DNA of 64,000 nucleotides from positions 17,573,501-17,637,500 of the forward strand of contig OX031072.1 in NCBI GenBank assembly GCA_943736015.1, written 5' to 3'. Shown here piece by piece: positions 53,604 to 64,000 of the stretch; position 1 is the first letter of the stretch, and each line of letters starts with the position of its first letter. The position numbers and the translations under genes are program-made. The DNA comes from Tridacna crocea (taxonomy: Eukaryota > Mollusca > Bivalvia > Cardiida > Cardiidae). The notes beneath the pieces were generated by a model. That model saw only the letters and a list, made by a program, of their open reading frames with translations, was not told the DNA's origin and made no database searches.

Positions 53604-53860
53604 GCTTGCAACACGCCAAAAGAGGGATTCGGACATTTGCGTAAAGTGTCGTCTCGGATCGGCGTGTGCAGTCTGCACAGGCTAATTCGAAACGACACTT
53701 TCCGATTTTATGGGATTTTCTGCTTTACGCAAGTCTACTTTAGCACAAAATCTATTGTAGTCGTGAAGTGCCGTCTCGGATTAGCCTGCGCGGACTGCGC
53801 AGGCTAATCCGGGACGGCACTTTACGCAAATGTCCGAATGCACCTTTTCGCGTGTTGCAC
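53604..53860. mobile_element. family C/E double-hairpin element, C type (copy 2)
   Basis: gcttgcaacacgccaaaaga and ttttcgcgtgttgcac are the ends. Inside are cggacatttgcgtaaagtgt, a first hairpin (ctcggatcggcgtgtgcagt / gcacaggctaattcg) and a second near-perfect one (tctcggattagcctgcgcgg / gcgcaggctaatccgggacg). It abuts an E-type fragment. Confidence 0.8.
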
Positions 53861-54174
53861 TCCATATATATTTTTTGAAAGGAGTCAAGACAGCAATATT
53901 TAATACAAGCGACATTCCATGTAGCAGGGATGCGATGCCGTACAAATGAGTGTGACCTGTGCATTCCAATTACTCTATCATAAATGACAAATAGAGTTGG
54001 CTCCTTGTCTAACAGCTTGATGCTAGATATAAGAGCACCAACGACAAATTGAATAATAGTTTGGTTTGTCATCATCATCTTTTAGTGGCCGTTTTACATG
54101 TTTTCGCTTTTATCTAAGTTTTTTTTTTCCGTCTTGTGAATCTGTTATTTAAGTAAAGTGCATCCTCAACCCAT
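53861..54174. other. no recognised feature
   Basis: The minus-strand frame 53752-54078 is mostly the reverse of the C element and is not a gene. Confidence 0.4.
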
Positions 54175-54240
54175 ACACTAGTCGGCTAAGCGCGACTTGA
54201 AGACCTTCTGCGGACAGTATAGACAACATCTACAAAGCTT
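54175..54240 (+). repeat. family B left-end fragment
   Basis: actagtcggctaagcgcgac and ttctgcggacagtatagaca are the B left third. The hairpin is degraded, and family A copy 15 starts about ten bases later. Confidence 0.6.
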
Positions 54241-54250
54241 GATCTATTTG

Positions 54251-54468
54251 CCCTTTACCACACAGTAGAATTTTAGACCTATCCAAATCCAAAACATTAG
54301 CAGACGATAATTATAAAGTGGCTCTTATGATGCATTTTGTCTTAGAGTGAGAAAAAAATTGTAGGAAAAGGAGAAAATGCTGGCTACCAGCATTTTCTCC
54401 TTTTCCTACAAAGTTTTCAAAATACCTCTTCCTCATTGTCGTTAAAAGTCATCACTGTGTGGTAAATG
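54251..54468 (-). mobile_element. family A MITE (copy 15, target sites decayed)
   Basis: ccctttaccacacagtagaa and atcactgtgtggtaaatgat are the ends. The hairpin is excellent (gtaggaaaaggagaaaatgc facing gcattttctccttttcctac), with a tip of tggctacca. Confidence 0.8.
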
Positions 54469-54479
54469 ATGAAGATCGA

Positions 54480-55367
54480 AGTCTTACAAAATCAAAATAT
54501 TTTCTTTTCTCCTTTTTCTTTCCTTGTTTCAATTTTTTTCCAATTTCCAGACTTAATCTTTAAGTAAATTAACGCATTTTTTTCCATTCAGTTTGAACTT
54601 GTCTGGAGATGTGTTCAGCATTTTAACATTAACATTTTTATTGCAGTGATCTAGCAATTTTGTAAAACACTATACGCCAATGACAAATCAAGCACTCTTT
54701 GCTTAGCTTTGCTTTACTAGGTCATGCGATGGTGAAAGTAGTCATTTGTTTTTACTTGTCGAAAGTAGTAATAAAATCTCTACGGCGTTTTCTTGATTAT
54801 TCCTATCTTCAAATAGCCTTTATTTTCTTGTTATATTGAAAACACTAGTACTAGAACACGTCACTCGTACAACGAAAAAGATGTTGTTTTGCTATCATTG
54901 GTTTCCAGCTCTATCACTGTTTGACAATTCTCGACAACATCTACCAAATGGTGGCTGCATGGTATGTCCGTAATTCGGAACTTGTTATACATAACATCCG
55001 GGCCATAAGATTTTTATGGCAAATTCATTAGCTTTTTTAAAGACTGAAATAGCATATGACAGTATCGATCACAACTTTAAAAAAGCTCGACCTACGAGCG
55101 TTACCAAACCTAATCAACTTACTTTAAGAAATCTTCAACCAAACTGACATTAACACACTGACAGATATAGCTATAATGAAGTGTTTGAGGCTAAATTTGA
55201 CGGGACCTGTTTTATAGAATGGAAGTTCATTTGTATTACAACGCTAAAAACTCCACTATTTACATGTTCATTTTAACTTGAACTTTGTCCTTGAATAATA
55301 AAAAAGCTTTCTTGTGTACCAAGAGAAAATATATTCCAACGTATCAATTACCTTCTGAAACCCGAAC
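54480..55367. other. no recognised feature, AT-rich
   Basis: Pyrimidine-rich runs at 54500-54550. No element or exon was recognised. Confidence 0.45.
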
Positions 55368-55600
55368 CTGTAGTCACTAACCATTTTTGAAAATATTCTT
55401 ACGGGCCTGTAGTCACTAACCATTTTTGAAAATATTCTTAGTCTTAATCTACAAGACTTTCTAAATCTGAAACTAACACAACTTCTGATTGGCTAAACCG
55501 AATGGTTTAGCTAATCAGAGGTTGCTTTACTTCCAAATATAGAAAATTCTGGGAAATAAGGCAAAGACCGTTCTTAAGAATGGTTGGTGAAACAGGCCCT
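55368..55600 (+). mobile_element. family F MITE with duplicated left end
   Basis: cctgtagtcactaaccattt-ttgaaaatattctta occurs twice in tandem (55368-55404 and 55406-55440). The centre is cttctgattggctaaaccga-atggtttagctaatcagagg, so one CCAAT box is intact and the other is mutated to CTAAT. The right end is gaatggttggtgaaacaggc. Confidence 0.85.
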
Positions 55601-55750
55601 CGTATTTTGAGATTGAGAATGAATGGACAAGGCTTGTTGATCTTGAGTTACGAGGTCGAATACCTGATCTGCACCATGTTTACTTCTAAAGGTTAGTCTA
55701 CAAACCGTTCTTAGGAACATTATTAGCCTTATTCTCGCGAAGCTTCTTAA

Positions 55751-55960
55751 CCCGTAACCTGACAATCCCTACTGATAACACCGAAAAAGAATCATTTAGA
55801 AAACATTGTGGGAAAAGGAGAAAATGCTGGTTATCAGTATTTTCTCCTTTTCCCACAATGTTTTCTACTTTGCACTAAAAAAAATTAAGTCACTTTTATT
55901 TTGTCGTCTGCAAATGCTTTCGATTTCGTCAAGCCTAAAATATTGTTGTTTGGTAATGAA
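55751..55960 (+). mobile_element. family A MITE (copy 16)
   Basis: It is flanked by TTAA (55747-55750, 55961-55964) and is 210 bp long. The tip is gctggttatcagt, with one unpaired change per arm. Confidence 0.87.
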
Positions 55961-56171
55961 TTAATGCTGGTTGGTCGATTAATAGAGAAAACCACTAAAA
56001 CAGCTTTTACAATATATCTTTTACTTTTCCCTTCTCCCTTTTTTCTATGAATATTTCGAAATATATCTCTATTTTGTGCAAAAAGACTAACACTTAAAGC
56101 GGCAACACAACCTTTTTTTTTTTTTTTTTAAACAGCATAGGTCTAGATAACACTGCATGTCTGCCTTTTAT

Positions 56172-56231
56172 GGAAAGCGAAGATCAAGATCAAACTGAAG
56201 AGAACTTACAGTCTGATCTTGGATCTACATT
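56172..56231. repeat. family B hairpin core
   Basis: gaagatcaagatcaaactga faces acagtctgatcttggatcta. Confidence 0.6.
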
Positions 56232-56847
56232 ATTTACTACTATACAGAATAACTTTGAATAACATTCCAAGTGAAATCATTTTTTCTGAGTTTAGAATGT
56301 CCATTTCATGTCTTTTGGTGCTTAAATATTTTACCAAGGGCAAAAGTTTCAGACTTGTCCAATCGACATATTGAATGTAGTTCAAATAATAAAATTTATC
56401 TCTTAGAAAAAAAAAAAAAAACTTTGTAAGCAAATGGAAAAAAGTTTCTGGTAAAGTTATTTGTAATTGAGTAAGTCAACAAACGAGAAAATGACGAAAT
56501 TTATCCAGTTGAAATAAGCATGAAATAGTTACATTGTCTTATATTTTTTTCGGGAATATTTTGTACAAGGTCAATGAACGATCCCCTTGATATAATTCGT
56601 TGTTCATGAAACACATCTAAATCGTAAACTATGCAAAGGGCGTAGAATAAATGAGCCTAGTTTTATCATAAAACAGTAATGAACAGACATTATTATTGCT
56701 ACAGATAGAACAACAGAAAACGCATTATCCTTCTCATAAAACAGCTCCGGTTTTATTTGTGTTCGAGTGTCTACTTAGGGGCGTGAAATATTATCCAGAG
56801 CTTTTACCCTAAAATGTTAGGGACGATTTCAAAGTGAATTCTAGTAA
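56232..56847. other. unassigned; family A right-half relic at 56290-56370
   Basis: taaatattttaccaagggca and gtttcagacttgtccaatcg recall family A in reverse. Nothing else was seen. Confidence 0.35.
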
Positions 56848-56908
56848 ATTAAAGATCGAGTTCAGACTGTATTGATTGTGCAGTCTGGTCCTCGATCTAC
56901 ATTGTCTG
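56848..56908. repeat. family B hairpin core
   Basis: aaagatcgagttcagactgt faces gcagtctggtcctcgatcta, with mirrored gatcgag/ctcgatc where other copies have gatcaag/cttgatc. Confidence 0.6.
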
Positions 56909-57078
56909 CCCTTTGTAGAAAAATCTCGCTGATACTACTTGGAATTTTATATTTGAGTGTTGTGTATTATTTCTGTACCAGAAAATAACATTTTACACTG
57001 GTCCAAATTGAAATCATTTGCATACGACAAATTTAAAGTTGCTCGATGATAAAGTTAGTGATAATTATGCGTGTTTAA

Positions 57079-57263
57079 CCCATTACCACACGATCCCTTC
57101 TTTTGCCGACTCTGAGAAAGAAAGAAGCCTCTAGAAAACATTGTGGGAAAAGTAGAAAATGCTGGTAACCAAACACAAATTTCAAATTTTCAGTCACTTA
57201 TATTTTGTCGTCTGCAAATGTTTTCGATTTGGACAAGCCTAAAATACTGTCCTTTGGTAATGA
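57079..57263 (+). mobile_element. family A MITE (copy 17, right hairpin arm deleted)
   Basis: TTAA (57075-57078) is on the left and TTCA (57264-57267) on the right. gctggtaaccaaacacaaat shows the deletion point just after the tip. Confidence 0.8.
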
Positions 57264-57453
57264 GTTCATGGAAAATATTGTGTGAAGAAATGAAAAATGC
57301 TGCTTATCAGCATTTTCTCACCTCCACCCTCTCTCGGCCGCGAACTTTTTGAAAAGCCGTCCTGTTTAAGGTCCTGAAAATTCGGTACTGAGGTAGTGAA
57401 GGGTTAGTTGTCGGTGTATTTATTCGGTAAACTATCGTTAAGTTTTTAATTAA

Positions 57454-57680
57454 CCCTTTACCTAACAATTACGACTTTTGACGACTCTGATACAGAGAGG
57501 CTTTAGAAAAAAAAATGTGGGAAAAGGAGAAAATGCTGGTAACCAGCATTTTCTCCTTTTTCCACAATGTTTTCTAACAATCCCATAGCAAATTTTAAAT
57601 TGTCAGTCACCTTTATTTTGTCGCCTGCAAATGCTCTCAATTTGGATTAGTCCAAATTTTTTTTTGTCGTTTGGTAAAGA
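57454..57680 (+). mobile_element. family A MITE (copy 18)
   Basis: The left target is TTAA (57450-57453) and the right GTAA (57681-57684). The hairpin gtgggaaaaggagaaaatgc / gcattttctcctttttccac is intact. Confidence 0.83.
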
Positions 57681-57807
57681 GTAAATGGTAAACAATGCAG
57701 CTTTTTCGCTGCCAGCTATGTAAACTCGACTTTTTCGTCGATTCAAATAAAACTGTAGGAAAAAAGTATATCAAAGAATCTTTTGGAAATAATAAAATGA
57801 AAAAAGA

Positions 57808-57868
57808 GGACAGTACGAATCAAAGATTAGACAGCATTTTTCGTACAGTATAATCTTTACCTACGCAG
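57808..57868. repeat. family B hairpin core
   Basis: gacagtacgaatcaaagatt-agacagc faces gtacagtataatctttacct. A half core follows at 57947-57980. Confidence 0.45.
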
Positions 57869-58056
57869 TCAGCAAATGGTTTTGAATTCGTTAATGGCAA
57901 GAAAAGTCAATCCCTATAGACACAAAGCACGTACTCATATGCATTGGGGACAGCGTCGATCAAAATCAGACTACACTCTACATTCAGTCGTCTGCAAACT
58001 CTGCAAAATACTCATACCAAAAACAGTCTTCTAAGTTTCATGCCTACATCATTTTT

Positions 58057-58142
58057 TCCTCTTCTTTCTTTCTTCTTCTTCTTCACCTTCTTATTTTGTT
58101 TGTTTGTTTTTTTTTGTTTGTTTGTTTGTTTGTTTCTTTGTG
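58057..58142. repeat. pyrimidine-rich and (GTTT)n low-complexity tract
   Basis: ttcttctttctttcttcttc is followed by several tttg units. Phe-rich open frames here are artefacts. Confidence 0.9.
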
Positions 58143-58203
58143 TTTGGAGTTATTTCACCTAAAATCCGGATGCTCAAACTGGTGTGCATACGACTTGATT
58201 ACA

Positions 58204-58416
58204 GGGCCCGTATTCACCTACCATTGTTTAGAACGTTCTTTGTCTTATTCTCCAGAATTTTCTACATTTGCTAGTCACACAACTTCTGATTGGCTAAACC
58301 GTTCGGTTTAGCCAAGAACGGTTTAGCCAATCAGAAATTGTGTTACTTACAAATGTAGAAACCTTGGAGAATGAGACTAAGAATTTTCTCAAGAATGGTT
58401 GGTGAATATGGGCCCA
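58204..58416 (+). mobile_element. family F MITE with expanded centre
   Basis: gggcccgtattcacctacca and ggttggtgaatatgggccc are the ends. The centre (58285-58334) reads ctgattggctaaaccgttcg-gtttagccaa and then gaacggtttagccaatcag, so one extra half-palindrome sits between the arms. Both outer CCAAT boxes are intact. Confidence 0.88.
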
Positions 58417-59647
58417 GAACAACATGTATCTTAATATCGTTTAAAAGATTAGACAGAGAGCAGACTGCATGCCACTGCTGCCTGATCATCACATAGTCGC
58501 TTCGAGACCATACAATCGTGCACGTAAGTACACGTGTCTTGAAGCAAGTTAATATATTTGCACCACATTTGGACGTGATACAAAACTTATTTGCAAGTAA
58601 TTTCACTCAAATTACAAAGTATGTCATGTAAACAGATTAGAGTATCTTTACATAACATACAAGGTAGATCAAGATCAGTCTGCATCTTTTATATATTTTT
58701 TTATAGTTAGTAATTCGTCTATACCATATACAGGACTAACCACATGTCTGCTCCGTGCTCTACGTCACACTTCTAAATGAATGTAAGTGAAACTGATGTT
58801 ACTGTCATCAGAAATAATCCTCAATTATTGCAATTTTTAGAACTGTAAGGTCCCAACATTGTTGTTCTGTGTAGTCAAATTTGACCTACTTGGTCCCCCC
58901 AAAGCATGTTAAGTTCACCATATATCCCAATATACAATAATACATTTCGTTTAGAAGCTAGCTCCTGACAGGGTTTCTTTACATTGTACTTTTTGCCACA
59001 ATGGACATTAAAGCACAAATTGCCACTGACACTAACACAAAATATTACTCATATGAAAGATAAACGTCACAAAATTCTTAAAAAGACACATACATACAGA
59101 GAAAAACAAAAGAACTAACAAATCTGCACATAATAATAATAATGAAACAACACTAATAATAAATCTAAAACGTCTACGACACTTTTTTTAATGAGAAAGA
59201 TCAATTCATGCAAACAGAAGTCCATGTAATACCAATTTACCTTATCGACAAAGATCCAATTATTTTTAATTGATCCTTTCGGAGAAAAAGTCTTCTCTCA
59301 TAGAAAATTCTGCTAATCTGCTTTAAAAGTTTGGCTGTATTTAAAACTTAAAATCATTCGTTGAAAAACGAAAAAAGAATCTCATTTAAGGAGAATGCAA
59401 CGAGCAGGAAATACAATGAACACAATCGTATTTTAGTGCAGTCAATGTATGAGTGTTCGCGGAACAGTGAGTTCTAACTGTCTTCAATAGAACCCAATAT
59501 ATGACATTCCCGTCCCCGTAGAACTCTTAGGAAGCGTTATAATGCTTGACAACGCGATGTAAATGAAACTTGTATTTTCAGCTAGCTGACAAAACTCTGT
59601 TTGAAGCAATTCAAAAACTTTTTTTGTCGATACGTCTATCAATGTAT
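58417..59647. other. unassigned; half family B core at 58660-58690
   Basis: ggtagatcaagatcagtctg-catc is one B arm. The rest is AT-rich with an (aat) run near 59130-59160. No exon-like block was seen. Confidence 0.45.
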
Positions 59648-59712
59648 CGGACAATGTAGATCAATGGTAAGGCTGCATAACCTACAGTCTGATCTTGAAC
59701 TAAACTCTCCGC
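59648..59712. repeat. family B hairpin core
   Basis: ggacaatgtagatcaatggt-aaggctgc faces ctacagtctgatcttgaact. Confidence 0.55.
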
Positions 59713-60176
59713 TATCAAATTGCGAAGGGTTTTACAGCGAGAGGCTACCAATAGTGATTTTGTGTTTTATTGAGCAGAAAAAAAGTAAATATTACCGCAG
59801 GCTAAGATGGGTTATCATGAACGGATAATAAATAGAAACATGTACTAGCAAACGAACATATGTCATAGCTGTGGAATAAAACTGCGGCTTGATAGTACAC
59901 GTAGGATGAAAGACTTTTTATGGATTTCACTTTTTATATGATAATACTCATAAAACCCCGCCATTAGATAAAACATACATGGAACAGGGAAAAGGTTATT
60001 TATCAGTTTTTCATCTAAAAATGTCCTTATCTCGTACGTGGAAAGATGTCTTAAAACCAGACGCATACCAATATAACTAATTTTCTTATGAGCATACATG
60101 TAACGTTAGGATGTTGTGTTTCGATGACACATAAATATACACACCAACCAACAACTAATACAATGTTATTCAGGCC

Positions 60177-60355
60177 CGTAGGAACAGGGGGGGGGGGGGG
60201 GCTAGGGGGGGCTCAGTCCCCCCAATAATTTTGAAAATCATAGTAACTAAAATACGAGTTCTTAGCGCAATGAAACAACCACGCAAAAAATCTCAGTATT
60301 TCGAAGTTAGCCCCCCCCCTCCCCCCCCCCCCCCATCTTGAAATCCTTCCTACGT
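60177..60355. repeat. inverted-repeat element with G-run/C-run arms
   Basis: cgtaggaacagggggggggg faces ccccatcttgaaatccttcctacg, and ccccccaataattttgaaaa lies inside. Runs of up to 16 G and 14 C form the arms. Many G tracts allow G-quadruplex formation on either strand. Confidence 0.65.
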
Positions 60356-60797
60356 CGCTGTTATTTGGTGCGTATGTAGTTGTTTTCACGTATTGTGCAG
60401 ATTGATAAATGTCGTCATCCAATTGTCATAATTTGTATATTAGTAAAACTACTTAACCGTGAGTCTGGTTTAGACAACTTGATTTCGGATTTTGTCACTG
60501 AATCTGGACACGGAAATTTCTTTCATACAAGATATTTGTAACATGTCAATTCACTGGTCAGAGTTCCGTAATATTTCATTACGAAACCAATGAAATGCTG
60601 TGCATATTATTCATGTAGAGAAAATTTTGCCGGCAAAATATTCCACGGTATACGTAACGTAGGGAGTGGTCAAACATTGTGAATTACTGCAAATACGGTT
60701 GTCTAAACCCAGCATCTTTTGTTTCGTCTATTTACTGAGCTGTATGCATGTCAAAGGGTATCTGGATTACAGAAAATAAAATCCTTGACCGGATGGT
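60356..60797. other. no recognised feature
   Basis: No family member was recognised. Confidence 0.4.
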
Positions 60798-60895
60798 CAG
60801 GCAGGCAGGCAGGCAGGCAGACAGACAGACAGACTGATACGACAGACAGATAGGACGAACGGACGGACATATAGATAGATAGATAGATAGATAGA
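60798..60895. repeat. compound GCAG/ACAG/GGAC/GATA microsatellite
   Basis: caggcaggcaggcaggcag, acagacagacagac, ggacggac and gatagatagatagatag follow one another. Confidence 0.95.
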
Positions 60896-61896
60896 AAGTA
60901 GGACATGCAGGTACGCAGACTTAGATACAGGTATATCGATACATTGTAGGTCAAACAGAAAGATCAAATCCAACAGACCTCCGTCAACGTCTTGGCGTGA
61001 GAGGGAGTCATGATTACAAGTATATGTAAGCTAAATACCTCCAATAAGCATACACGACTCTCGTGATTAAAAAAATAAAACACATTGAAAAAAAGATCAT
61101 CTCTGTAGCCTTCGCAATCTGAGTGAAAAGCTAACCACTATTTCATACAACCACAAAGACCAGTCGATCGGTTTGTACGTGTAATATTTTTTATCGAGCA
61201 CAAATCCGCCGCTAACAAAGTCACAAAGCAGTTCAAACGTCATTTCAAAGAACCATTCTGAAATCATTACCAATTCTAACATCCTCACATTATGTATGAA
61301 GTAATTTACTATCTACATAAACTTGCTTGTCCTTAAATTAAAATCGATTTTCATAATAAAGTTGATGTGATTGCCCGTATAGCCGCTAGGACTTCCATTG
61401 TCCATAGTACGGTCGTCAAGGGACAGGAACTAGTGTAACCCATCTGTCCTGGAAAAAAATGCAGTTTTTCATTTTGCCACACTCTTTTCAAAATAGTATA
61501 AGGGATCTGCTGCATGAAGTAAAACAATATCAGGAATTGATTACAGAGATACGATTCAGATTTTGTCATTTTAATATACAGCTTGTTCCCAAAAAAGTCA
61601 GAGTTAGAAAGACTCGTATTTTAAGAAAAACTTATACTATTATGTAAATTTCGTTTTCATTGCATGCAGGGTAAATAAGCCTCTAAGTCTCAGAGCAATA
61701 ATTAATTAAACTGCTGTCATTAAGTTCAGGAGAGGAGAAAGATTGTGAAAATTTACTTTGCTGTTGGCAGAGTTGATAAATCCAAAATGGAGTACCATTT
61801 TGCTTGGTAGCGAGAAGCCAAGCGATACCAGTAAGGTGGGTGCCACCAGCAGTATCTACGGACTCTAAATTTTCTTCTTGGATACTGGGGTGCATA
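60896..61896. other. no recognised feature
   Basis: No repeat family copy or supported exon was seen in about 1 kb. Short frames of 60-72 codons on both strands are not called. Confidence 0.4.
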
Positions 61897-61900
61897 TTAA

Positions 61901-62260
61901 GTTAGTAGACCCTAATACCTCTAGTGCTGCATTGCATAAAGTTTTCTTGATAGCTGATAAATACAGATTTATATAGGTATAATACTTTTGCACATTATTA
62001 ACCGACCAGAAATTTCTTTATGCCTATCTTGAAATTATTTGTATATACTTTTGTTAGTTTCCAGAAAGGGAGGTAATTACTATCTCTCTTTGTAATGAAA
62101 ATATATTGCTTTTAGATTATAAATGATTATTCTTGAAAAGACAAAAAGGGAAAAGTGGCTTGGTTAAAGCAGTACAATAACACTCTTTTTTAATCAGAGC
62201 AAATTTTTGTAGGATAATATAATTGTGGAAATAGCTGTTTTGCATTAGGGGTCTACTACG
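61901..62260 (+). mobile_element. family G MITE (copy 4)
   Basis: It is flanked by TTAA (61897-61900, 62261-62264). The ends are gttagtagaccctaat and attaggggtctactacg. The interior blocks ccgaccagaaatttctttat and aaagggaggtaattactatc are shared with copies 1-3, but the termini belong to a different subfamily. Confidence 0.82.
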
Positions 62261-62264
62261 TTAA

Positions 62265-62440
62265 CCAACTATTCTTATGGATATCCTTAGTATTGTTCTC
62301 AAGAATTTTCTAGCTTTGTAAGCAACCTAACCTCTGATTGGCTACAGCAAACAGTTAAGTCAATCATAAATTGTGTTTTTTTCTTCTAAACTAGAATAAG
62401 ACTTACGATGTTCATAAGATTGGTTAATAAATACTAACAC
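62265..62440 (+). repeat. decayed family F copy directly after family G
   Basis: ccaactattcttatggatat and aacctctgattggctacagc are F blocks. The far side, ttcataagattggttaataa, is recognisable. One CCAAT box remains (62334-62343). Confidence 0.6.
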
Positions 62441-63140
62441 CGATCCATGCTCAAGTCGCCCTGCAAGTCCAGCAAGACGATTGTCAGTACAAGGAGGCCT
62501 TTCGAGGAAATGATAGTGACACGCCTACAAACAGTGTGCCATTCAAATTTGCTATATTCAAAACCAAGGTGTATGGGAACATGATAGTAAACAAGTAGCT
62601 AGCCCACTCCTAAGCAACAGAAAGAATGAAAAGACAATTAATAGCTTTTCTTGTACCGTACAGCTTTCCTTTCAGAGTTCTCTATAACTCCTTTCGAAGA
62701 AACCTATGACCCCTAGGGAGAAAGCTTTTAAAAAGAATCATGAGAAAAAAGGAAAAAAACGCCGGTTAACCCTTTCTATGTCTACCCTTTCAAAGACAGA
62801 ATCCATTATTTGACCAACATTTAAGTTGTTGTTCACCTACACTTTCAGTTTCAACTGTCTAAACTTTTGTCGTCTGCTAAAGATTTTTAAACACCTTTCA
62901 GTACTAGCCCGGATAATTACCTGATAAGCGAAAAGAGCCCAAGGACGTCTTATATTGAACCTGATGACAGATACATAAATAAAAGCAATATCGGCAATAA
63001 TTGAAGAGTGTATTGTCATCAAGTGATATCCTTTACCGTCAAGCAGCGGAGTCTAATATTTTTCCCGTGGATCTAACATAGAGTAAGTTACCGAAACATA
63101 AGATATTTTGTGGTAAAAAATGAAACGTACGGTGAAGCGG
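62441..63140. other. unassigned; family A relic at 62690-62890
   Basis: aagcttttaaaaagaatcat, acgccggttaaccctttcta and ttttgtcgtctgctaaagat are family A pieces. Confidence 0.35.
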
Positions 63141-63202
63141 GCGGTGTAGATCTAAGATCAGACTGCATGTCGTGTGCTGTCTGATTTTGATGTACACCGA
63201 CC
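63141..63202. repeat. family B hairpin core
   Basis: cggtgtagatctaagatcag-actgcatg faces gctgtctgattttgatgtac-accg. Confidence 0.6.
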
Positions 63203-63422
63203 ACCACATCGATGTCGTCATCTGTGGTAAAGAGGTTTAATAACTAAATGATTCCATAAAACTGCTGGATTACTCCCAGCGAGAGTTCCAACGGTCAATG
63301 GTCGAAGTCGATTAATACTTCATATCCCCCCGATCTACGGACAGTCGATTCCAATTAGACAGTTATTCACTGCTGGCTGTTACATACTGTTGTTTAGGTA
63401 TCATTACATAATATTCTCTACA

Positions 63423-63612
63423 GCGTATTCACCAACCTATCTTAAGAATATTCTTAGTCTTATTATCCATGGTTTTCTGAATTTGTCACACAACTTCTGA
63501 TTGGCTAAACCGAATGGTTTAGCCAATCAAAAGTTGTGTTACTCACAAATGAAGAAAAATCTGGAGAATAAGACAAAGACCGTTCTTAAGAATGGTTGGT
63601 GAATACGGGCCC
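63423..63612 (+). mobile_element. family F MITE (intact)
   Basis: gcgtattcaccaacctatct and gaatggttggtgaatacggg are the ends. The centre is ctgattggctaaaccga-atggtttagccaatcaa. The left CCAAT box matches fully (63497-63506); the right has one terminal mismatch. Confidence 0.88.
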
Positions 63613-64000
63613 TTGGCCCATATTCGACTCGATCACAATAAACATTCGTTTAGAATGATTTGCGAAAATGGACCGTGACAAGTAAATGTGACGACATTCA
63701 AGAGAGTTGAATTTTGAAAACCAACAAAAATCACGACGACAACAAAGAAAGTGATAGAACCACTTTGCATTTCTTACGACGCTTCTTCTCCTTTAAAAAA
63801 CAAATCCCATCATTCGGATCTTCATTTATTCATCGTCAGAAAATGTTGGAATACTGACACGTCTACAGATTTGAAGTATGTTTATAGAAAGTTTTATTCA
63901 TTCTGTGTTAGATTTTTATCTTGCAGAATCTAAATGATGAAAGAAACTAACCATCAGTTAGAATGCGTAAGTATCAGTGAACAAGTATATAAGGCATCCG
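63613..64000. other. no recognised feature
   Basis: Nothing recognised up to the window edge. A 60-codon frame at 63751-63933 has no support. Confidence 0.4.

Noticed and set aside
58057..58162. Hydrophobic Phe-rich peptide
   Set aside because: It is the translation of a pyrimidine and (GTTT)n low-complexity tract.

Overview
The window looks like repeat-rich, non-coding DNA from an animal genome, most likely a bivalve mollusc. It is AT-rich and has no open frame longer than about 150 codons, no bacterial operons and no clear multi-exon gene. Evidence for an animal genome: tRNA-derived SINEs, a mariner remnant with TA target duplications, many short inverted-repeat elements (MITEs), and dispersed elements ending in a gagcgat/ccctcttgttt terminus with ~165-bp internal tandem repeats, a design known from bivalve pearl/CvA-type elements. 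The bivalve assignment is an inference from repeat style, not from a gene.

Coding content is sparse and uncertain. At the left edge an open frame (4-94) with a good splice donor could join an exon at 589-629 that ends in TGA; unspliced, it ends at 184-186. The best single exon is 40021-40131: pyrimidine-rich acceptor, 36 codons, TAG, locally raised GC and an AATAAA about 75 bases downstream. Weaker exon-like stretches lie at 29736-29817, 41664-41788 and, on the minus strand, 46711-46898. None could be assigned to a protein family.

Most of what can be recognised is mobile-element debris. Family A (~220 bp, TTAA target, central perfect hairpin around GGTTACC or GTAAC) has about 18 recognisable copies plus many relics. 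Family B (~205 bp, TTAA target, hairpin built on gatcaagatcagactgcac) has seven near-complete copies and about twenty hairpin-only pieces. Family G (360-390 bp, TTAA target) has four. Family F (~190-210 bp, ends cgtattcaccaaccattctt) has about ten and carries two face-to-face CCAAT-box motifs at its centre. Family C/E (~255 bp, GC-rich hairpin core) has about ten. Family P (3-bp target duplication, tctacgtaga palindromes) and family Q (~405 bp, 9-bp target duplication) have two copies each, and one Q is nested inside a P.

Layout: 0-5 kb edge exons, minisatellite, family A and B; 5.3-13.2 kb LINE-like tail, P/Q nest, C, A, B; 14.1-14.6 kb mariner foldback; 15-24 kb A, F and hairpins; 24.7-25.1 kb duplicated SINE; 26-35 kb A, B, E and a 27-bp minisatellite; 35-37.5 kb SINE cluster and G; 40 kb putative last exon; 43.5-51.4 kb pearl-like tandem-repeat elements with G, A and F; 52-64 kb SINE, C, A, F, G and microsatellites. 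Unlisted stretches between features are AT-rich and show nothing I can name.
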